Shown here piece after piece: positions 46,494 to 55,591 of a DNA stretch of 64,000 bases. Within the stretch, counting starts at the first letter, position 1. The number at the start of each line of letters is the position of its first letter. Source of the stretch: Micromonospora lupini str. Lupac 08 (GTDB lineage Bacteria; Actinomycetota; Actinomycetes; Mycobacteriales; Micromonosporaceae); contig NZ_HF570108.1 of the NCBI RefSeq assembly GCF_000297395.2, forward strand, positions 343,673 through 407,672. Direction: 5' to 3'. Both the position numbers and the translations under genes were made by a program. Below the pieces are notes generated by a model. It had not been told where the DNA came from. It made no database searches and saw nothing but the letters and a program-made list of their open reading frames with translations.

Positions 46494-46518
46494 GCGCTGA
46501 CCGTGCCCGCGTCAGCGC
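46494..46518. terminator. Hairpin between the WXG100 and mycP genes
   Basis: GCGCTGAC (46494-46501) and GTCAGCGC (46511-46518) form a perfect 8-bp stem with a nine-base loop. A second GC-rich near-palindrome follows at about 46519-46560. The genes converge here. Confidence 0.55.
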
Positions 46519-46562
46519 CCCGGCCGCCCTCCGACGAGGGGTGCCCGGGCGGCGGGGTCGGG

Positions 46563-47786
46563 TCAGGCTGGCTCGGCCGGTCGCCAACGCCGGCGCGCGC
46601 CGCGGGGCAGCACGACGGCGAGCAACACCACGGCCACCGCCGTCACGCCGATCACCCCACCGGCCACCAGGGCACGGTCCCGGGCGGTCGCGCGGCGGGC
46701 CTGGCGGGCGAGCACCGCCGGATCGGGCCGGTCGTCGGCGAGTGCGGCAACCGGCCGCGGGGCGGTCGGTCGGCCGCCGCCGGTCTCGGTGACCGCCCGG
46801 TAGGGGTTCAGCACGCCGGCGCCGTATCCGCCGCCGTGTCCCGTGCCGGGCGCCGGATCGACAGTGGCGACGATCCGCTCCACCACCTCGGCGGCTGTCA
46901 ACTCGGGTCGGTACGCGCGCAGCAGCGCCGCGGTGGCGGCCACGAACGGCACCGCGTAACTGGTGCCCTCGACCTGCTGGTGACCCTGCGCCGGCGCGGC
47001 GACCAGCACCGCGCTGCCCGGTGCGACCAGATCGACGTACGAGCCGGTCTGGGAGAAGGTCGCCCGTGCCCCGTCCGCCCCGATCGCCCCCACCCCGAGC
47101 ACCCCGTCGTACGCGGCCGGGAACGGGCGCGGGTCGCCGCTGTCGTGCAGGTTGCCCACGGCGGCCACCAGCACCACGTCCCGTTCGACGGCGTACCGCA
47201 CGGCGGAGCGCACCTCCGGGTCGTCGGCGTACAGCACCACGGAGAGGTTCACCACGTCGGCCTCGTGGTCGACGGCCCAGCGGATGGCGCTGGCGAACTC
47301 GTCGGCGCTGACCGTGCGCCCCGACTCCCGGCCCTGCACCACCTGCTGCTCACTCACGCGTACCGGCAGGATCCGGGCTTCCGGGGCCAGGCCGTGGAAG
47401 GCGACACCGGGCCGGGGCGCCGCCGCGATGATGCTCGCCACGCCGGTGCCGTGCCCGGCGCAGTCCCGGCTGCCGTCCCCACCCGGGTCGAGCAGATCGG
47501 TGCCGGCCAGCACCCGTCCGGTCAACTGGGGGTGCGCCCGGTCGACTCCCGAGTCGACCACCGCGACCGTCACCCCGGCCCCGGTGGTCAGCGGCGTGAG
47601 CCGCGCCGGGTCGTACCGCTGCTGGGGCCAGGGTGTGGCCTCGACCGGCCGGACGGGCGCCAGCGGGGTCGCGCAGGCCGGGGCCATCCGGCGCCCGGCG
47701 CTGGCCGCGACGGCCGGCCCGGTCGCAGCGGTCAGCAGGGCGGCCGCCAGACCTGCCAGGACGGGGCGCACGATCGACCGGGACAT
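46563..47786 (-). CDS. mycP: Type VII secretion-associated serine protease, mycosin
   Basis: 407 residues from an ATG at 47786. Signal peptide 1-29. The subtilisin-type catalytic triad is D78 (AVVDSGVDRAHP), H112 (CAGHGTGVASI) and S276 (QVEGTSYAVPF). After a Pro-rich linker, a single membrane helix (373-393) anchors it with the protease outside. This layout is the mycosin one. MycP is needed for ESX secretion and stabilises the complex. Divergent from the large SseB-like gene. Confidence 0.93.
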   Translation of the reverse strand: MSRSIVRPVLAGLAAALLTAATGPAVAASAGRRMAPACATPLAPVRPVEATPWPQQRYDPARLTPLTTGAGVTVAVVDSGVDRAHPQLTGRVLAGTDLLDPGGDGSRDCAGHGTGVASIIAAAPRPGVAFHGLAPEARILPVRVSEQQVVQGRESGRTVSADEFASAIRWAVDHEADVVNLSVVLYADDPEVRSAVRYAVERDVVLVAAVGNLHDSGDPRPFPAAYDGVLGVGAIGADGARATFSQTGSYVDLVAPGSAVLVAAPAQGHQQVEGTSYAVPFVAATAALLRAYRPELTAAEVVERIVATVDPAPGTGHGGGYGAGVLNPYRAVTETGGGRPTAPRPVAALADDRPDPAVLARQARRATARDRALVAGGVIGVTAVAVVLLAVVLPRGARRRWRPAEPA

Positions 47787-47938
47787 CGACAGCCTCCGTA
47801 TCGTGTCGGCTCCGGAACGGGATGTTATCGCCTCGCCGCCGCCCCGGCGGACCGCCACCGGCCAGCCATTGTGATCTTGATACCACCTTGTAGGTTGTAC
47901 GCGATACCTGTGGCCTGTTCTCGGAAGGAGAGGTGGCC

Positions 47939-50900
47939 GTGACCGAATGGGAGCCGGCCACGGAGGCCGAGGTGGCGATGCGGGACGCGCTGCGCGCCAA
48001 CGACCAGGAGCTCTACTTCCGGCTTTTGTCCCGCACCGATCTGTTGTTGCCGGTTTCCACGCCGGCGCCGTCCGGTCAGGCGTCCGCCGGCTGGGGCACC
48101 TGGACCACAGGTGGCCGGACCCACGTGCTGGCCTTCACCTCCGCTGCGGCGCTGCGGGCCTGCCTCGGTGAGCACGGCGGCACCAACCGGCGCGTTCCGT
48201 TCACCGACCTCGCCCTCGGCTGGCCCAATCACGAGTGGTGGCTCGCGGTCAACCCCGGGTTGCCGGTCGAGGGCTACCTACCCGCCTGGTTCGTGTCCCA
48301 GCTCTCCCGTGGTGACGTCCGGCTGCCGGGCCGTGCCATGGGCGCCCGCGCCCGGCTGGAGCGGGCCGAGACGCTGGCCCGGTCGAGAGCGGGTACGACC
48401 GGCCGGGACTCCTCGCCCACCACCGGTTTCGTGCCACCCCCGCCGCCCGTGTCGGACCCGACACCTTCGGGACGACCCGCGCCGACGACCGCGGGTACGT
48501 CCCCGGCCCCAGGCGTCCCGACCCGGTCGCCCAGCCCCGGCGAACTGTCGCGCCGGCCCGGCTCGGAGGACCTGCCCGCCGCCGGTCAGCGGCAGCCGGC
48601 CGCCCCGCCCCGACCGGCCCGTCCCGGTGTCGGTCCCGTGCCGGGCGCGAGTCGCACCGGCGCATCCCGGTACGTGCCGCTGGCCTCCACCGATCGCACC
48701 CAGGTCGCCCCGGCCGACCAGCCGGGCCCACGCTCGGGCCAGCCGGGTCCACGCGCAGACCAGCCGGGTCCACGCGCCGGCCGGCCCTCCGCGAGCCGCC
48801 CGGCCAGCGACGGCGACGGCCCGGCAGCCGGTGACGGCAGCGCCCCGGGCGGGAGGCGTTCCTTCTTCGAACCCACGTCCGGTCGGGCGTCCGGCCCGGT
48901 CTCCACCGATGGCCGGTCGGGCGACCGCGCGGTGCCGCCGTCCCGGTTCGGGCGGGGCAGCCAGCCCTTCCCGCGCCGCCGTCCGGCGGACGCGCCGGGC
49001 GGCGACAGCCCGGGCCCGGCCTTCCCGATGCCGGACGCCACCCGGCCGCTGCGGCCACCGGCCGGCGACCTGGGCGCGCCCCGGGTGGTACGAGCGCCCG
49101 CGACCGACGACGAGGCCACCCAGCCTCTGCCGCCGCGACGGCCCAACCCGCTGGCCGAGGAACCCACCCACGCGTTCCGGGTGCCCGGCCCAGCCGGAGG
49201 TGAGCCGTCACCGTCCCGCGCCGGACGGTCCGTTCCCTCGGCGGACGAGACCCAGCCGATCCCGCGTGGCCGGCCCGGTGACCGGCAGCGCTTCGAGCCG
49301 CTGGAGGAGCTGTCGCCGTCGGTCGCGGAGCCGGTTTCCGGCCCGCCCGCCCCGCGTCGCGGCTTCACGCCCATCGTCATCGAGGGCACCATCATCGAGT
49401 CCCGGGATCTCCTCGACCCGAGCGAGGTCGGCCCCCCGTTCGACGCGCCACGGCGACCCGGCCCGACCACGGCCGCTCCGTCGGCGTTCGGTCCGACCCC
49501 CGCCGCCCCGTCGGCGTTCGGTCCGACCCCCGCTGCCCCATCGGCGTTCGGCCCGGCCGCCCCGCCCGCGTTCGGCCCGACCGAGCCCGACGCCACTGTC
49601 CCCGGCCCGTCGATGCCCGGCCCCTCGGGTTCCGGGCCGTCGGGTTCCGGGCCCTCCGCTCCCAGCCCGGATCCGTTCGGCGCGCCGACGTCCTTCCACC
49701 CCGCGTCGTCCGGCGCCGGTCTGTTCGAACCGGCGGACACCGGCGCGGGCCCGCGCGACGCCACGGATACCGGCGCGGGCCTGCGCGACTCGGCAGGCAC
49801 CGGCGCGGGACTCCTCGACGACACGGGCACCGGCGCGGGCCTGTTCGGCCCGGCGGACGGCGGCCCGGATGGTGGTGACCCACTGCGCACCGACATCGGT
49901 GACGGCCTGAGCGAGGCTGACCGGGTACCGCTGGCCGATCTTCCCGACACCGGCGCGACCGGTGAAGGCGCGGGAGCGGACGGCCAGCCGGCGCTCGTCG
50001 ACGAGCCGACGCCGGTGCAGTTCGAGCCGGCCAACACGGTCGAGGAGGACCTGCTCGGCGCTGCCGGCGCCGGCAGCACGGACACGTTCCTGTCCACCCT
50101 GCTGCTGGCCCGGGTCCTGCTGCCGGCGGCAGCGGATTCGGTGCGCGGCAGCCGTCCGGGCGACCCGGGCTTCGTCTGGCGTACCGCACAGCTCGACGGC
50201 GAGACGTACGTGGTGGTCTACACGTCGCCGGAGCGCCTCGCCGACCACGTCGAGGGTGACGTCGACACGGTCCGGGTGAAGTTCGCCCAGCTGATCCGGC
50301 GCTGGCCCGACGAGGACTGGTCGTTCGCCGTCAACCCGGGCACGCCCGTCGGCGCGAAGCTGCCCGGCGACCAGATCGTCGCGTTGGCCAACTGGGCCGC
50401 CGAGGTGGGGCTCGGTGACGACCTGGAGGTCGACCCGCAGGAGCCGGCGGTCGAGGCGGAACCCGCGGCCCGCACCCGGTACGCCCCGGCGGCGGTCGAT
50501 CCGGCCCGACCGACGGTGATGCAGAAGGCGATAGCGCCCAGTCAGCTCGCGTACTACCTGGAGCGGGGGTACGACCGGGTCTCCGGTTTCGTGCACCGGG
50601 CCGGCGAGTTGGCACACCTGACCACGCCGGCCGAGCTGCACGACGCGCTGGGTCTCAGCTACCCGGGTTCGCCGTTCGTGCGGGACGCCGAGGAGATCTA
50701 CGTGCTGCGCTGGCCGGCGCACCGCCCCAGCCTCTACCGGATTCCGTACGGCGGCCAGAACGAGCCGGCGATGCGGGCCATGGAGGGCTGGGTCATCGAG
50801 CGCCCGCCGTTTCGGGGCAACGGCTTCGCCCCGGGCGAGAGCAGTGACGTGGTGGCGGAGTTCAAGGTGGATAGCGCCCGCCTCCCGCACGGCGCGCAGC

Positions 50901-50989
50901 TCTGGCGCATCGGCGGGGACGGCACCGAGCGGGTGGTCGCGGTGCTCGACACCGACGCGGTGGTCTGGCGACGGGTCGGGGAGGCGTGA
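47939..50989 (+). CDS. Large SseB-linker-SseB protein with unrecognised C-terminal domain
   Basis: 1016 residues from a GTG at 47939, chosen for its spacing from GGAAGGAG. Residues 1-125 are an SseB-type domain (LRANDQELYFRLLSRTDLLL, then HEWWLAVNPGLPVEGYLPAW). Residues 130-695 are a Pro/Gly/Ser/Arg linker with internal repeats. A second SseB-type domain occupies about 700-820 (DTFLSTLLLARVLLPAA, DEDWSFAVNPGTPVGAKLPG). From about 857 to the end is a separate domain starting VMQKAIAPSQLAYYLERGYD and containing IYVLRWPAHRPSLYRIPYGG and the glycine-rich FRGNGFAPGESSDVV. I do not recognise it. No signal peptide or membrane segment. It overlaps the small gene at 50989. A possible promoter is TTGTGA (47869) and TAGGTT (47891). 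Confidence 0.8.
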   Translation: MTEWEPATEAEVAMRDALRANDQELYFRLLSRTDLLLPVSTPAPSGQASAGWGTWTTGGRTHVLAFTSAAALRACLGEHGGTNRRVPFTDLALGWPNHEWWLAVNPGLPVEGYLPAWFVSQLSRGDVRLPGRAMGARARLERAETLARSRAGTTGRDSSPTTGFVPPPPPVSDPTPSGRPAPTTAGTSPAPGVPTRSPSPGELSRRPGSEDLPAAGQRQPAAPPRPARPGVGPVPGASRTGASRYVPLASTDRTQVAPADQPGPRSGQPGPRADQPGPRAGRPSASRPASDGDGPAAGDGSAPGGRRSFFEPTSGRASGPVSTDGRSGDRAVPPSRFGRGSQPFPRRRPADAPGGDSPGPAFPMPDATRPLRPPAGDLGAPRVVRAPATDDEATQPLPPRRPNPLAEEPTHAFRVPGPAGGEPSPSRAGRSVPSADETQPIPRGRPGDRQRFEPLEELSPSVAEPVSGPPAPRRGFTPIVIEGTIIESRDLLDPSEVGPPFDAPRRPGPTTAAPSAFGPTPAAPSAFGPTPAAPSAFGPAAPPAFGPTEPDATVPGPSMPGPSGSGPSGSGPSAPSPDPFGAPTSFHPASSGAGLFEPADTGAGPRDATDTGAGLRDSAGTGAGLLDDTGTGAGLFGPADGGPDGGDPLRTDIGDGLSEADRVPLADLPDTGATGEGAGADGQPALVDEPTPVQFEPANTVEEDLLGAAGAGSTDTFLSTLLLARVLLPAAADSVRGSRPGDPGFVWRTAQLDGETYVVVYTSPERLADHVEGDVDTVRVKFAQLIRRWPDEDWSFAVNPGTPVGAKLPGDQIVALANWAAEVGLGDDLEVDPQEPAVEAEPAARTRYAPAAVDPARPTVMQKAIAPSQLAYYLERGYDRVSGFVHRAGELAHLTTPAELHDALGLSYPGSPFVRDAEEIYVLRWPAHRPSLYRIPYGGQNEPAMRAMEGWVIERPPFRGNGFAPGESSDVVAEFKVDSARLPHGAQLWRIGGDGTERVVAVLDTDAVVWRRVGEA
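49472..49560 (+). repeat. 30-bp tandem repeats in the SseB-protein linker
   Basis: Three 30-bp units encode the decapeptide A-A-P-S-A-F-G-P-T-P with small changes. A further set just downstream (49740-49860) repeats DTGAG-type units. All are in frame, so the linker length can vary without disturbing the flanking domains. Confidence 0.85.
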
Positions 50990-51351
50990 TGCGCGACGGT
51001 TACGTGGCGCGTTGGCAGGGCCGGGAGTACCAGGCGAGCCCGGGCGGCGACGACATCAGGCTCTACCAGCCGGAGCCGGGTGAGGGCTTCGAGGAGGTCC
51101 GCCCGGGCCGGTACGTGCGGGTGCTGCCGGCGAGCGAGATCGAGGACCTGGCGTACGTGCGGACCACCTGCACGTGGCAGGGGCAGCCGTTCATCGTGCT
51201 CGGCAAGCACGACGCCTGGCTGCGCGTGGAGTACACGGGCGGTCGTTGGCCGGTGGCCGAGGCGATGCGGCTGGAGGTCTTCGACTTCGGCGTCTACCAG
51301 GGCTGGGCGCCGGCCGCCGAGGTCACCGACCTTCGGGAGCAGCGGGTCTGA
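50989..51351 (+). CDS. Small partner protein of the SseB-like gene, unknown function
   Basis: 120 residues from an ATG at 50989 overlapping the upstream stop as TGATG (a GTG at 50986 would give a GTGA overlap). The protein is beta-rich and aromatic: GYVARWQGREYQASPGGDD, then RLYQPEP, WLRVEYTGGRWPVAEAMRLE and FGVYQGWAPAAEV. No signal peptide or cysteines beyond one. Strict coupling to the large gene suggests a partner, such as an immunity protein, chaperone or subunit. No family assignment. Confidence 0.75.
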   Translation: MRDGYVARWQGREYQASPGGDDIRLYQPEPGEGFEEVRPGRYVRVLPASEIEDLAYVRTTCTWQGQPFIVLGKHDAWLRVEYTGGRWPVAEAMRLEVFDFGVYQGWAPAAEVTDLREQRV

Positions 51352-51385
51352 CGAGCGCCGTCGCCGTCTGCCCGAACACGGCCGG

Positions 51386-52318
51386 TCAGGACTTGGCCCA
51401 GCGCAGGATCTCGCCGAGCACCAGCTCGGGGGCTTCCAGGTGGGGGAAGTGCCCCACCCCGTCGAGCAGGCGCCACTCGTACGGAGCCACGACGTACCGG
51501 CCGGACCCCAGGGCGGTCCGTGGCAGGGCGGCGACGTCCTGTGCGCCGTGCAGTTGGAGCGTCGGGGTGACCAGCGGCTTCTGCATGAGGCGGACGAACC
51601 GGTAGCCGTGCAGCCGCAGCACCGAGCGGAAGGCCCAGCGGTAGCCCTCCAACGCGCAGAAGGCGGCCTGCGGGATGCGCATCGCCTCCCGGCACCGCTC
51701 GGCGTACGCCTCGAAGCCCGGACTGGCCGCCCAGCGCGGCCCGGCCCAGCGGCGCAGGATCTCCTCGACGGCCGCGCCGCCGTCCCTGGTGAGCACGTGC
51801 TCGTAGCGGGGGAGCTGGAACTTCAGCGCCGGGGTGGAGGCGGCGAACTGCCCGCGCGGGTCGGCGAAGATGGCGGCGCGCAGGCGCAGTGGGTGGGGCG
51901 CTCCGAGCACCACCAGCCGGCGGACGAGGGCGGGGTGGAACGATGCGACAGTCCAGGCCACCATGCCGCCGACGCCGCTGCCGACAAGCGTCGCCGACCG
52001 TTCGCCGAGGGCCCGGATCAGGCCGGCGATGTCGGCGGCGAGGGTGTAGCCGTCGTACCCCCGGGGTGGTTTGTCGCTGGCGCCGTAACCGCGCAGGTCC
52101 ACGGCGACCGCGCGGAAGCCGGCGTCGGCGACCGCCGGGAGCATCTGGTTCCAGGCCCACCAGTGCTCGGGGAAGCCGTGCAGGAAGAGCACCATCGGTC
52201 CGGTGCCGGCCTCGACCACGTGGAACCGGGTGCCGTTGGCGCCGACGAAACGGTGCGTCCACGGCCCCTCGGTGAGGACGCAGGACTCGTCGACGACTCC
52301 GCCGCGCTGGTCGGTCAT
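51386..52318 (-). CDS. Alpha/beta hydrolase-fold protein lacking the nucleophile
   Basis: 310 residues from an ATG at 52318. It has the epoxide-hydrolase-like oxyanion block FLHGFPEHWWAWNQML (about 46-60) and DLRGYGASDKPP (74-85). The nucleophile elbow reads LVGSGVGGMVAW, where the catalytic Asp or Ser of G-x-Nuc-x-G-G is Gly115. The acid (LHGAQD) and base (GVGHFPHLEAP, His290) remain. It may be a non-hydrolytic member of the fold or use another residue. It converges with the SseB-partner gene, 34 bases apart. Substrate unknown. Confidence 0.82.
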   Translation of the reverse strand: MTDQRGGVVDESCVLTEGPWTHRFVGANGTRFHVVEAGTGPMVLFLHGFPEHWWAWNQMLPAVADAGFRAVAVDLRGYGASDKPPRGYDGYTLAADIAGLIRALGERSATLVGSGVGGMVAWTVASFHPALVRRLVVLGAPHPLRLRAAIFADPRGQFAASTPALKFQLPRYEHVLTRDGGAAVEEILRRWAGPRWAASPGFEAYAERCREAMRIPQAAFCALEGYRWAFRSVLRLHGYRFVRLMQKPLVTPTLQLHGAQDVAALPRTALGSGRYVVAPYEWRLLDGVGHFPHLEAPELVLGEILRWAKS

Positions 52319-52425
52319 GGCAGACAGCCTAGGACCCGCTTGCCCCGGGCGGCCCTGGTGGTCGCGTTGAACAGGGAGAAGCCCGGGTTGTCACCCAGCG
52401 GCGCGCGGGTTGCCGGTCGGCAGAG

Positions 52426-52974
52426 TCAGCGGGTGACGATGCTGGCGCGAACGCCCGGGCCGCAGTCGACCTCGGACGAGCGCGTGCTGATCCGCAGGGT
52501 GACGAAGCTGCCCTCGGTCAGTTTGCCGTAACCGATGCCGTGCAGGGCGTACTCGACGCCGTCCTCGGAGACGAGCCCGTAGCAGGGGCCGGATCCGCCC
52601 CGGGTGATGTGGCCGATGACCAGGTTGGAGGCCCGTACGTCGGTCGGGTCCGTCGGCTTTGGTGGCTTCGGCACGGCGGGGATCGTCGGCGGAACGGTGC
52701 GCGACAGGGGCGGCGGGGTGGCGCGGCCGGGCGGGAGCACCGGGGACGCGGGATCGGCCGGGGTGACGGCCGGTTCGGGCGCCTCCGCGGTCGCGGCGCC
52801 GGACGTCGTCGCGGCGCCGGACGTCGTCGAGGTGTCGGACCCGGCCGTGTCGGACGCGGTGGTGTCGGCGGCCGTGGTGTCGGTGGGTTCCTGGGCGGCG
52901 CACGCGGTCAGAGTCAGCAGGACGAGCGCGGCGAGACCCGCTGCCGTTCGGGTGGTGCGTGGGGTGAGGAGCAC
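52426..52974 (-). CDS. Putative lipoprotein
   Basis: 182 residues from a GTG at 52974; the ribosome binding site is weak, so the start is tentative. The signal peptide ends in a lipobox, LTLTAC (Cys24 or so). A Thr/Ser/Ala/Pro linker (about 30-110) leads to a small C-terminal domain (ASNLVIGHITRGGSGPCYGL to the end) with two cysteines. Probably tethered to the outer face of the membrane. It follows the protease gene on the same strand after a terminator. Function unknown. Confidence 0.7.
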   Translation of the reverse strand: MLLTPRTTRTAAGLAALVLLTLTACAAQEPTDTTAADTTASDTAGSDTSTTSGAATTSGAATAEAPEPAVTPADPASPVLPPGRATPPPLSRTVPPTIPAVPKPPKPTDPTDVRASNLVIGHITRGGSGPCYGLVSEDGVEYALHGIGYGKLTEGSFVTLRISTRSSEVDCGPGVRASIVTR

Positions 52975-53028
52975 GGTGATGGGACGTTCCGGCAGGTCGG
53001 ACGGTTCCCCGGGCCGGTGGCACAAAGG

Positions 53029-53063
53029 GCGACGCCCGGGCAGGTGGCCTGCCCGGGCGTCGC
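53029..53063 (-). terminator. Terminator of the first M6 protease gene
   Basis: Perfect 16-bp stem, GCGACGCCCGGGCAGG (53029-53044) with its complement (53048-53063) and a three-base loop. On the minus strand the stem is followed by CCTTTGTG. It starts 22 bases past the protease stop. Confidence 0.85.
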
Positions 53064-53084
53064 TGGGTGGTGCGGGATCAGTGG

Positions 53085-55532
53085 TCAGCTGATCTTGATC
53101 TTCATCGAGGTGCCGTCCTGCTCCAGAACCTGGATCTTGACACCGGTCGCGGGGAGCTTGACGCCGTGGTTCGGCAGCTCCTCGTAGAAGTACTTCTTGG
53201 TGTCGTTGAACACGGGCTCCGCATCCTGGCCGCGGATGTACTGCGGCTGGCTGTTGAGGTGCAGGGTGAACGAGTCGGCCTTCTTGAGGCTGAACGGTGC
53301 GTCGTACACCTGGACCCGGGCGCGCCACGGAGCGCCGGTCAGGTTGTAGATCGGGCGCGGGTGCGCGTCGATGTACAGGTTCCGACCCTCACCCGGGTGA
53401 CCACCCGGGTTGTTGACCGGGTCGTACGGCGCGGTGTTGTTGTCGGAGAACCGGGTGTTCCAGTACGAGATGAGCAGGCCCTCCTGGTACGCGTAGTGGT
53501 CCACGTAGTCCGGGCGGGTGTTCGAGTAACCGAAGAAGTACGGGCCCGTCTTCAGGTACTTGTCGTACGAGACGTACGACCGGTTACCGGCGATGTAGTA
53601 GTTGTCGAACAGCCGGGTGTAGGTCGCACCGACCACCTCGAACTTCTCGAGGGTCCAGCCGGCGTCGGTCTCGGCGCCATCGCTGAACACGGTCTGGCCG
53701 TCGGCGGTCACGGTGATCGCGTCACCGAAGAAGCCGCCCTCGGAGACGCCACCGTCGGTGACGTAGTGCAGGCGGATCTGCGCCACCTTGCCGGCGACCG
53801 AGGTGAGCGGGATGTTGATGTCCGCCCATGCGCCGTTGCTGGTGCCGTCGAGGGCCGGGCGGCCCGCGCCGTCGACGCCGATCGGCTCACCGTTGACGGT
53901 GCCGTCCAGGTCGGACCAGGTCTGGCCGCCGTCCGTGGACGCCTCGAAGTACAGGTAGTCGTAGTTCTCCTCGATGCTGTACTTGCCCTTCAGCGACAGC
54001 GCCGCGGCGGACTTGCCGGTGAGGTCGAACGTCCTCGTCATCTTGCTGTCGAGGTCGTCCTCGTTACCGGAGAAGTACTGCTTCGAGCCCTCGAACGGAG
54101 GGCCGTAGTTGAACGTGTACTCCCGCTGCGGAAGCACCACCACCGCGGCCTGCGCCTTGGCGGAGTTGTACTCCTGCGGGCCGAGCGGCAGCGTGCGCTT
54201 CTGGCCCGCGACCACGACCTCGTAGTCGAGCCAGCCGAGCTGGAGCTTGTTCCACGCACCGAGGTCGCCGCCCCGGTCGCCGATCGCCGGGTCGTTCTTC
54301 GCGCCGAGCCGGCTCTGGGCCATCAGGGTCCAGTGCTCGTTGTTGTTGTCCGCGGGGCCGTAGTCGTCCGGCAGGCCCAGGTCGTGGCCGTACTCGTGGT
54401 AGAAGACGCTGCGGCCACCGTTTTCCGGCTGGATCGTGTAGTCGCGGATCCAGACGCCGGTGTTGCCGATCTGGGTGCCACCGATCGGGAAGTTCGGCGG
54501 ACCCACCGGGGAGCTGTTGAAGGCCGACCAACGGTGGCTCCAGATGGCGTCCTCGCCCTGCTGCGGGTCACCGTCGGCCTGGTCGCCGCCGGAGTGGACG
54601 ATCTGGAAGTGGTCGATGTAGCCGTCCGACTCGTTGAAGTCGCCGTCACCGTCGTAGTCGAACCGGTCCCACTGGTCGTAGGACCGCATCTCCTCGGCGA
54701 TCTGGGCGTCCGTCCGGCCCTTGGCCTTCTGGTCGGCGACCCACTGGTTGGCGGCGTCGCGGATCAGGGCCCAGGTGTTCGAGCAGACGTTGTCGCCACA
54801 GACGGCGGGGTCGCCGGTCGGGTCGTCGTCGGCCTTCGGGTCGTCGGAACGACCGTAGCGGGCCTCGTTGTACGGGACCTTGACCCAGTCGGTGACCTGG
54901 CCGTCGACCGTGTACCGCCCGGAGGACTGGGCCTCGTAGTACTGCTTCAGCGACTCGTCGCCCGGGTTGGTGCCGAAGTACAGCTGGCGGAAGTGGTCCG
55001 GGCTGAAGTCCGGCTGCCAGATGGTGGAGTTGTCCACGGCCCGGTTGGGCTGCGGGATCTTGTTGTGCAGCGGCCCGCTGAAGGTCGTCGGACCGGCGAT
55101 GTTCGGGTCCGTGTCCTTGTCCGGGTAGGACGGGTGCCGCTGGTCCCCGAACTCGGCCAGGATCACGAAGATCTTGTCGGTCCGCTCACGCTGAAGCTCG
55201 ACGTACTGGTCCTGGGTTGCCGGAGCGCCGGCGGTCCGGGCGTTGGCGTTGGTGGCCGTCTTGCCGACCTGGCCAACCTTGACGACCGTGCTGCCGTTGC
55301 GCTGAATCGGCTTGCTGCGCCCACTCAACACGTCGCTGAGACCCTGCTCCCGCAGTTCGCGGCGCTTGTCCTCGAGCTTGTCGGGAAGTTCGTCCTTCAG
55401 TGCCTGCGGTTCGGCGGCAGACGAAGCTGCTGCCGGCAGTTTGGGCTGAGGCGCCGCCGAGGCGGACGGGCCGAAAGCCAGGCCTGTCGCCGTCAGTGAG
55501 AGCCCGAGCAGACCCACTGCGACTTTGCGCAC
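53085..55532 (-). CDS. Secreted M6-family (immune inhibitor A-like) metalloprotease 1
   Basis: 815 residues from a GTG at 55532 with GGAGG six bases upstream; longer frames are rejected. Signal peptide about 1-27 (ending SASA). A basic and charged propeptide (35-100) is followed by the catalytic domain. Zinc site: H379-E-Y-G-H383 within FYHEYGHDLGLPDDYG. The active-site neighbourhood has DYDGDGDFNESDGYIDHF, an Asp-rich Ca2+-type loop. After about 480 there are beta-sandwich regions typical of the family. It should degrade extracellular proteins. A second M6 gene lies upstream on the same strand. Confidence 0.93.
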   Translation of the reverse strand: MRKVAVGLLGLSLTATGLAFGPSASAAPQPKLPAAASSAAEPQALKDELPDKLEDKRRELREQGLSDVLSGRSKPIQRNGSTVVKVGQVGKTATNANARTAGAPATQDQYVELQRERTDKIFVILAEFGDQRHPSYPDKDTDPNIAGPTTFSGPLHNKIPQPNRAVDNSTIWQPDFSPDHFRQLYFGTNPGDESLKQYYEAQSSGRYTVDGQVTDWVKVPYNEARYGRSDDPKADDDPTGDPAVCGDNVCSNTWALIRDAANQWVADQKAKGRTDAQIAEEMRSYDQWDRFDYDGDGDFNESDGYIDHFQIVHSGGDQADGDPQQGEDAIWSHRWSAFNSSPVGPPNFPIGGTQIGNTGVWIRDYTIQPENGGRSVFYHEYGHDLGLPDDYGPADNNNEHWTLMAQSRLGAKNDPAIGDRGGDLGAWNKLQLGWLDYEVVVAGQKRTLPLGPQEYNSAKAQAAVVVLPQREYTFNYGPPFEGSKQYFSGNEDDLDSKMTRTFDLTGKSAAALSLKGKYSIEENYDYLYFEASTDGGQTWSDLDGTVNGEPIGVDGAGRPALDGTSNGAWADINIPLTSVAGKVAQIRLHYVTDGGVSEGGFFGDAITVTADGQTVFSDGAETDAGWTLEKFEVVGATYTRLFDNYYIAGNRSYVSYDKYLKTGPYFFGYSNTRPDYVDHYAYQEGLLISYWNTRFSDNNTAPYDPVNNPGGHPGEGRNLYIDAHPRPIYNLTGAPWRARVQVYDAPFSLKKADSFTLHLNSQPQYIRGQDAEPVFNDTKKYFYEELPNHGVKLPATGVKIQVLEQDGTSMKIKIS

Positions 55533-55591
55533 GTGGTACCTCCGGTGTGAGGGAACCGGCCCAACGGGGGTGAGGGCCGGCGATAGATCGA

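Noticed and set aside
53067..55499. An 810-residue plus-strand frame opposite M6 protease 1
   Set aside because: Shadow of the protease gene; no motifs and no ribosome binding site.
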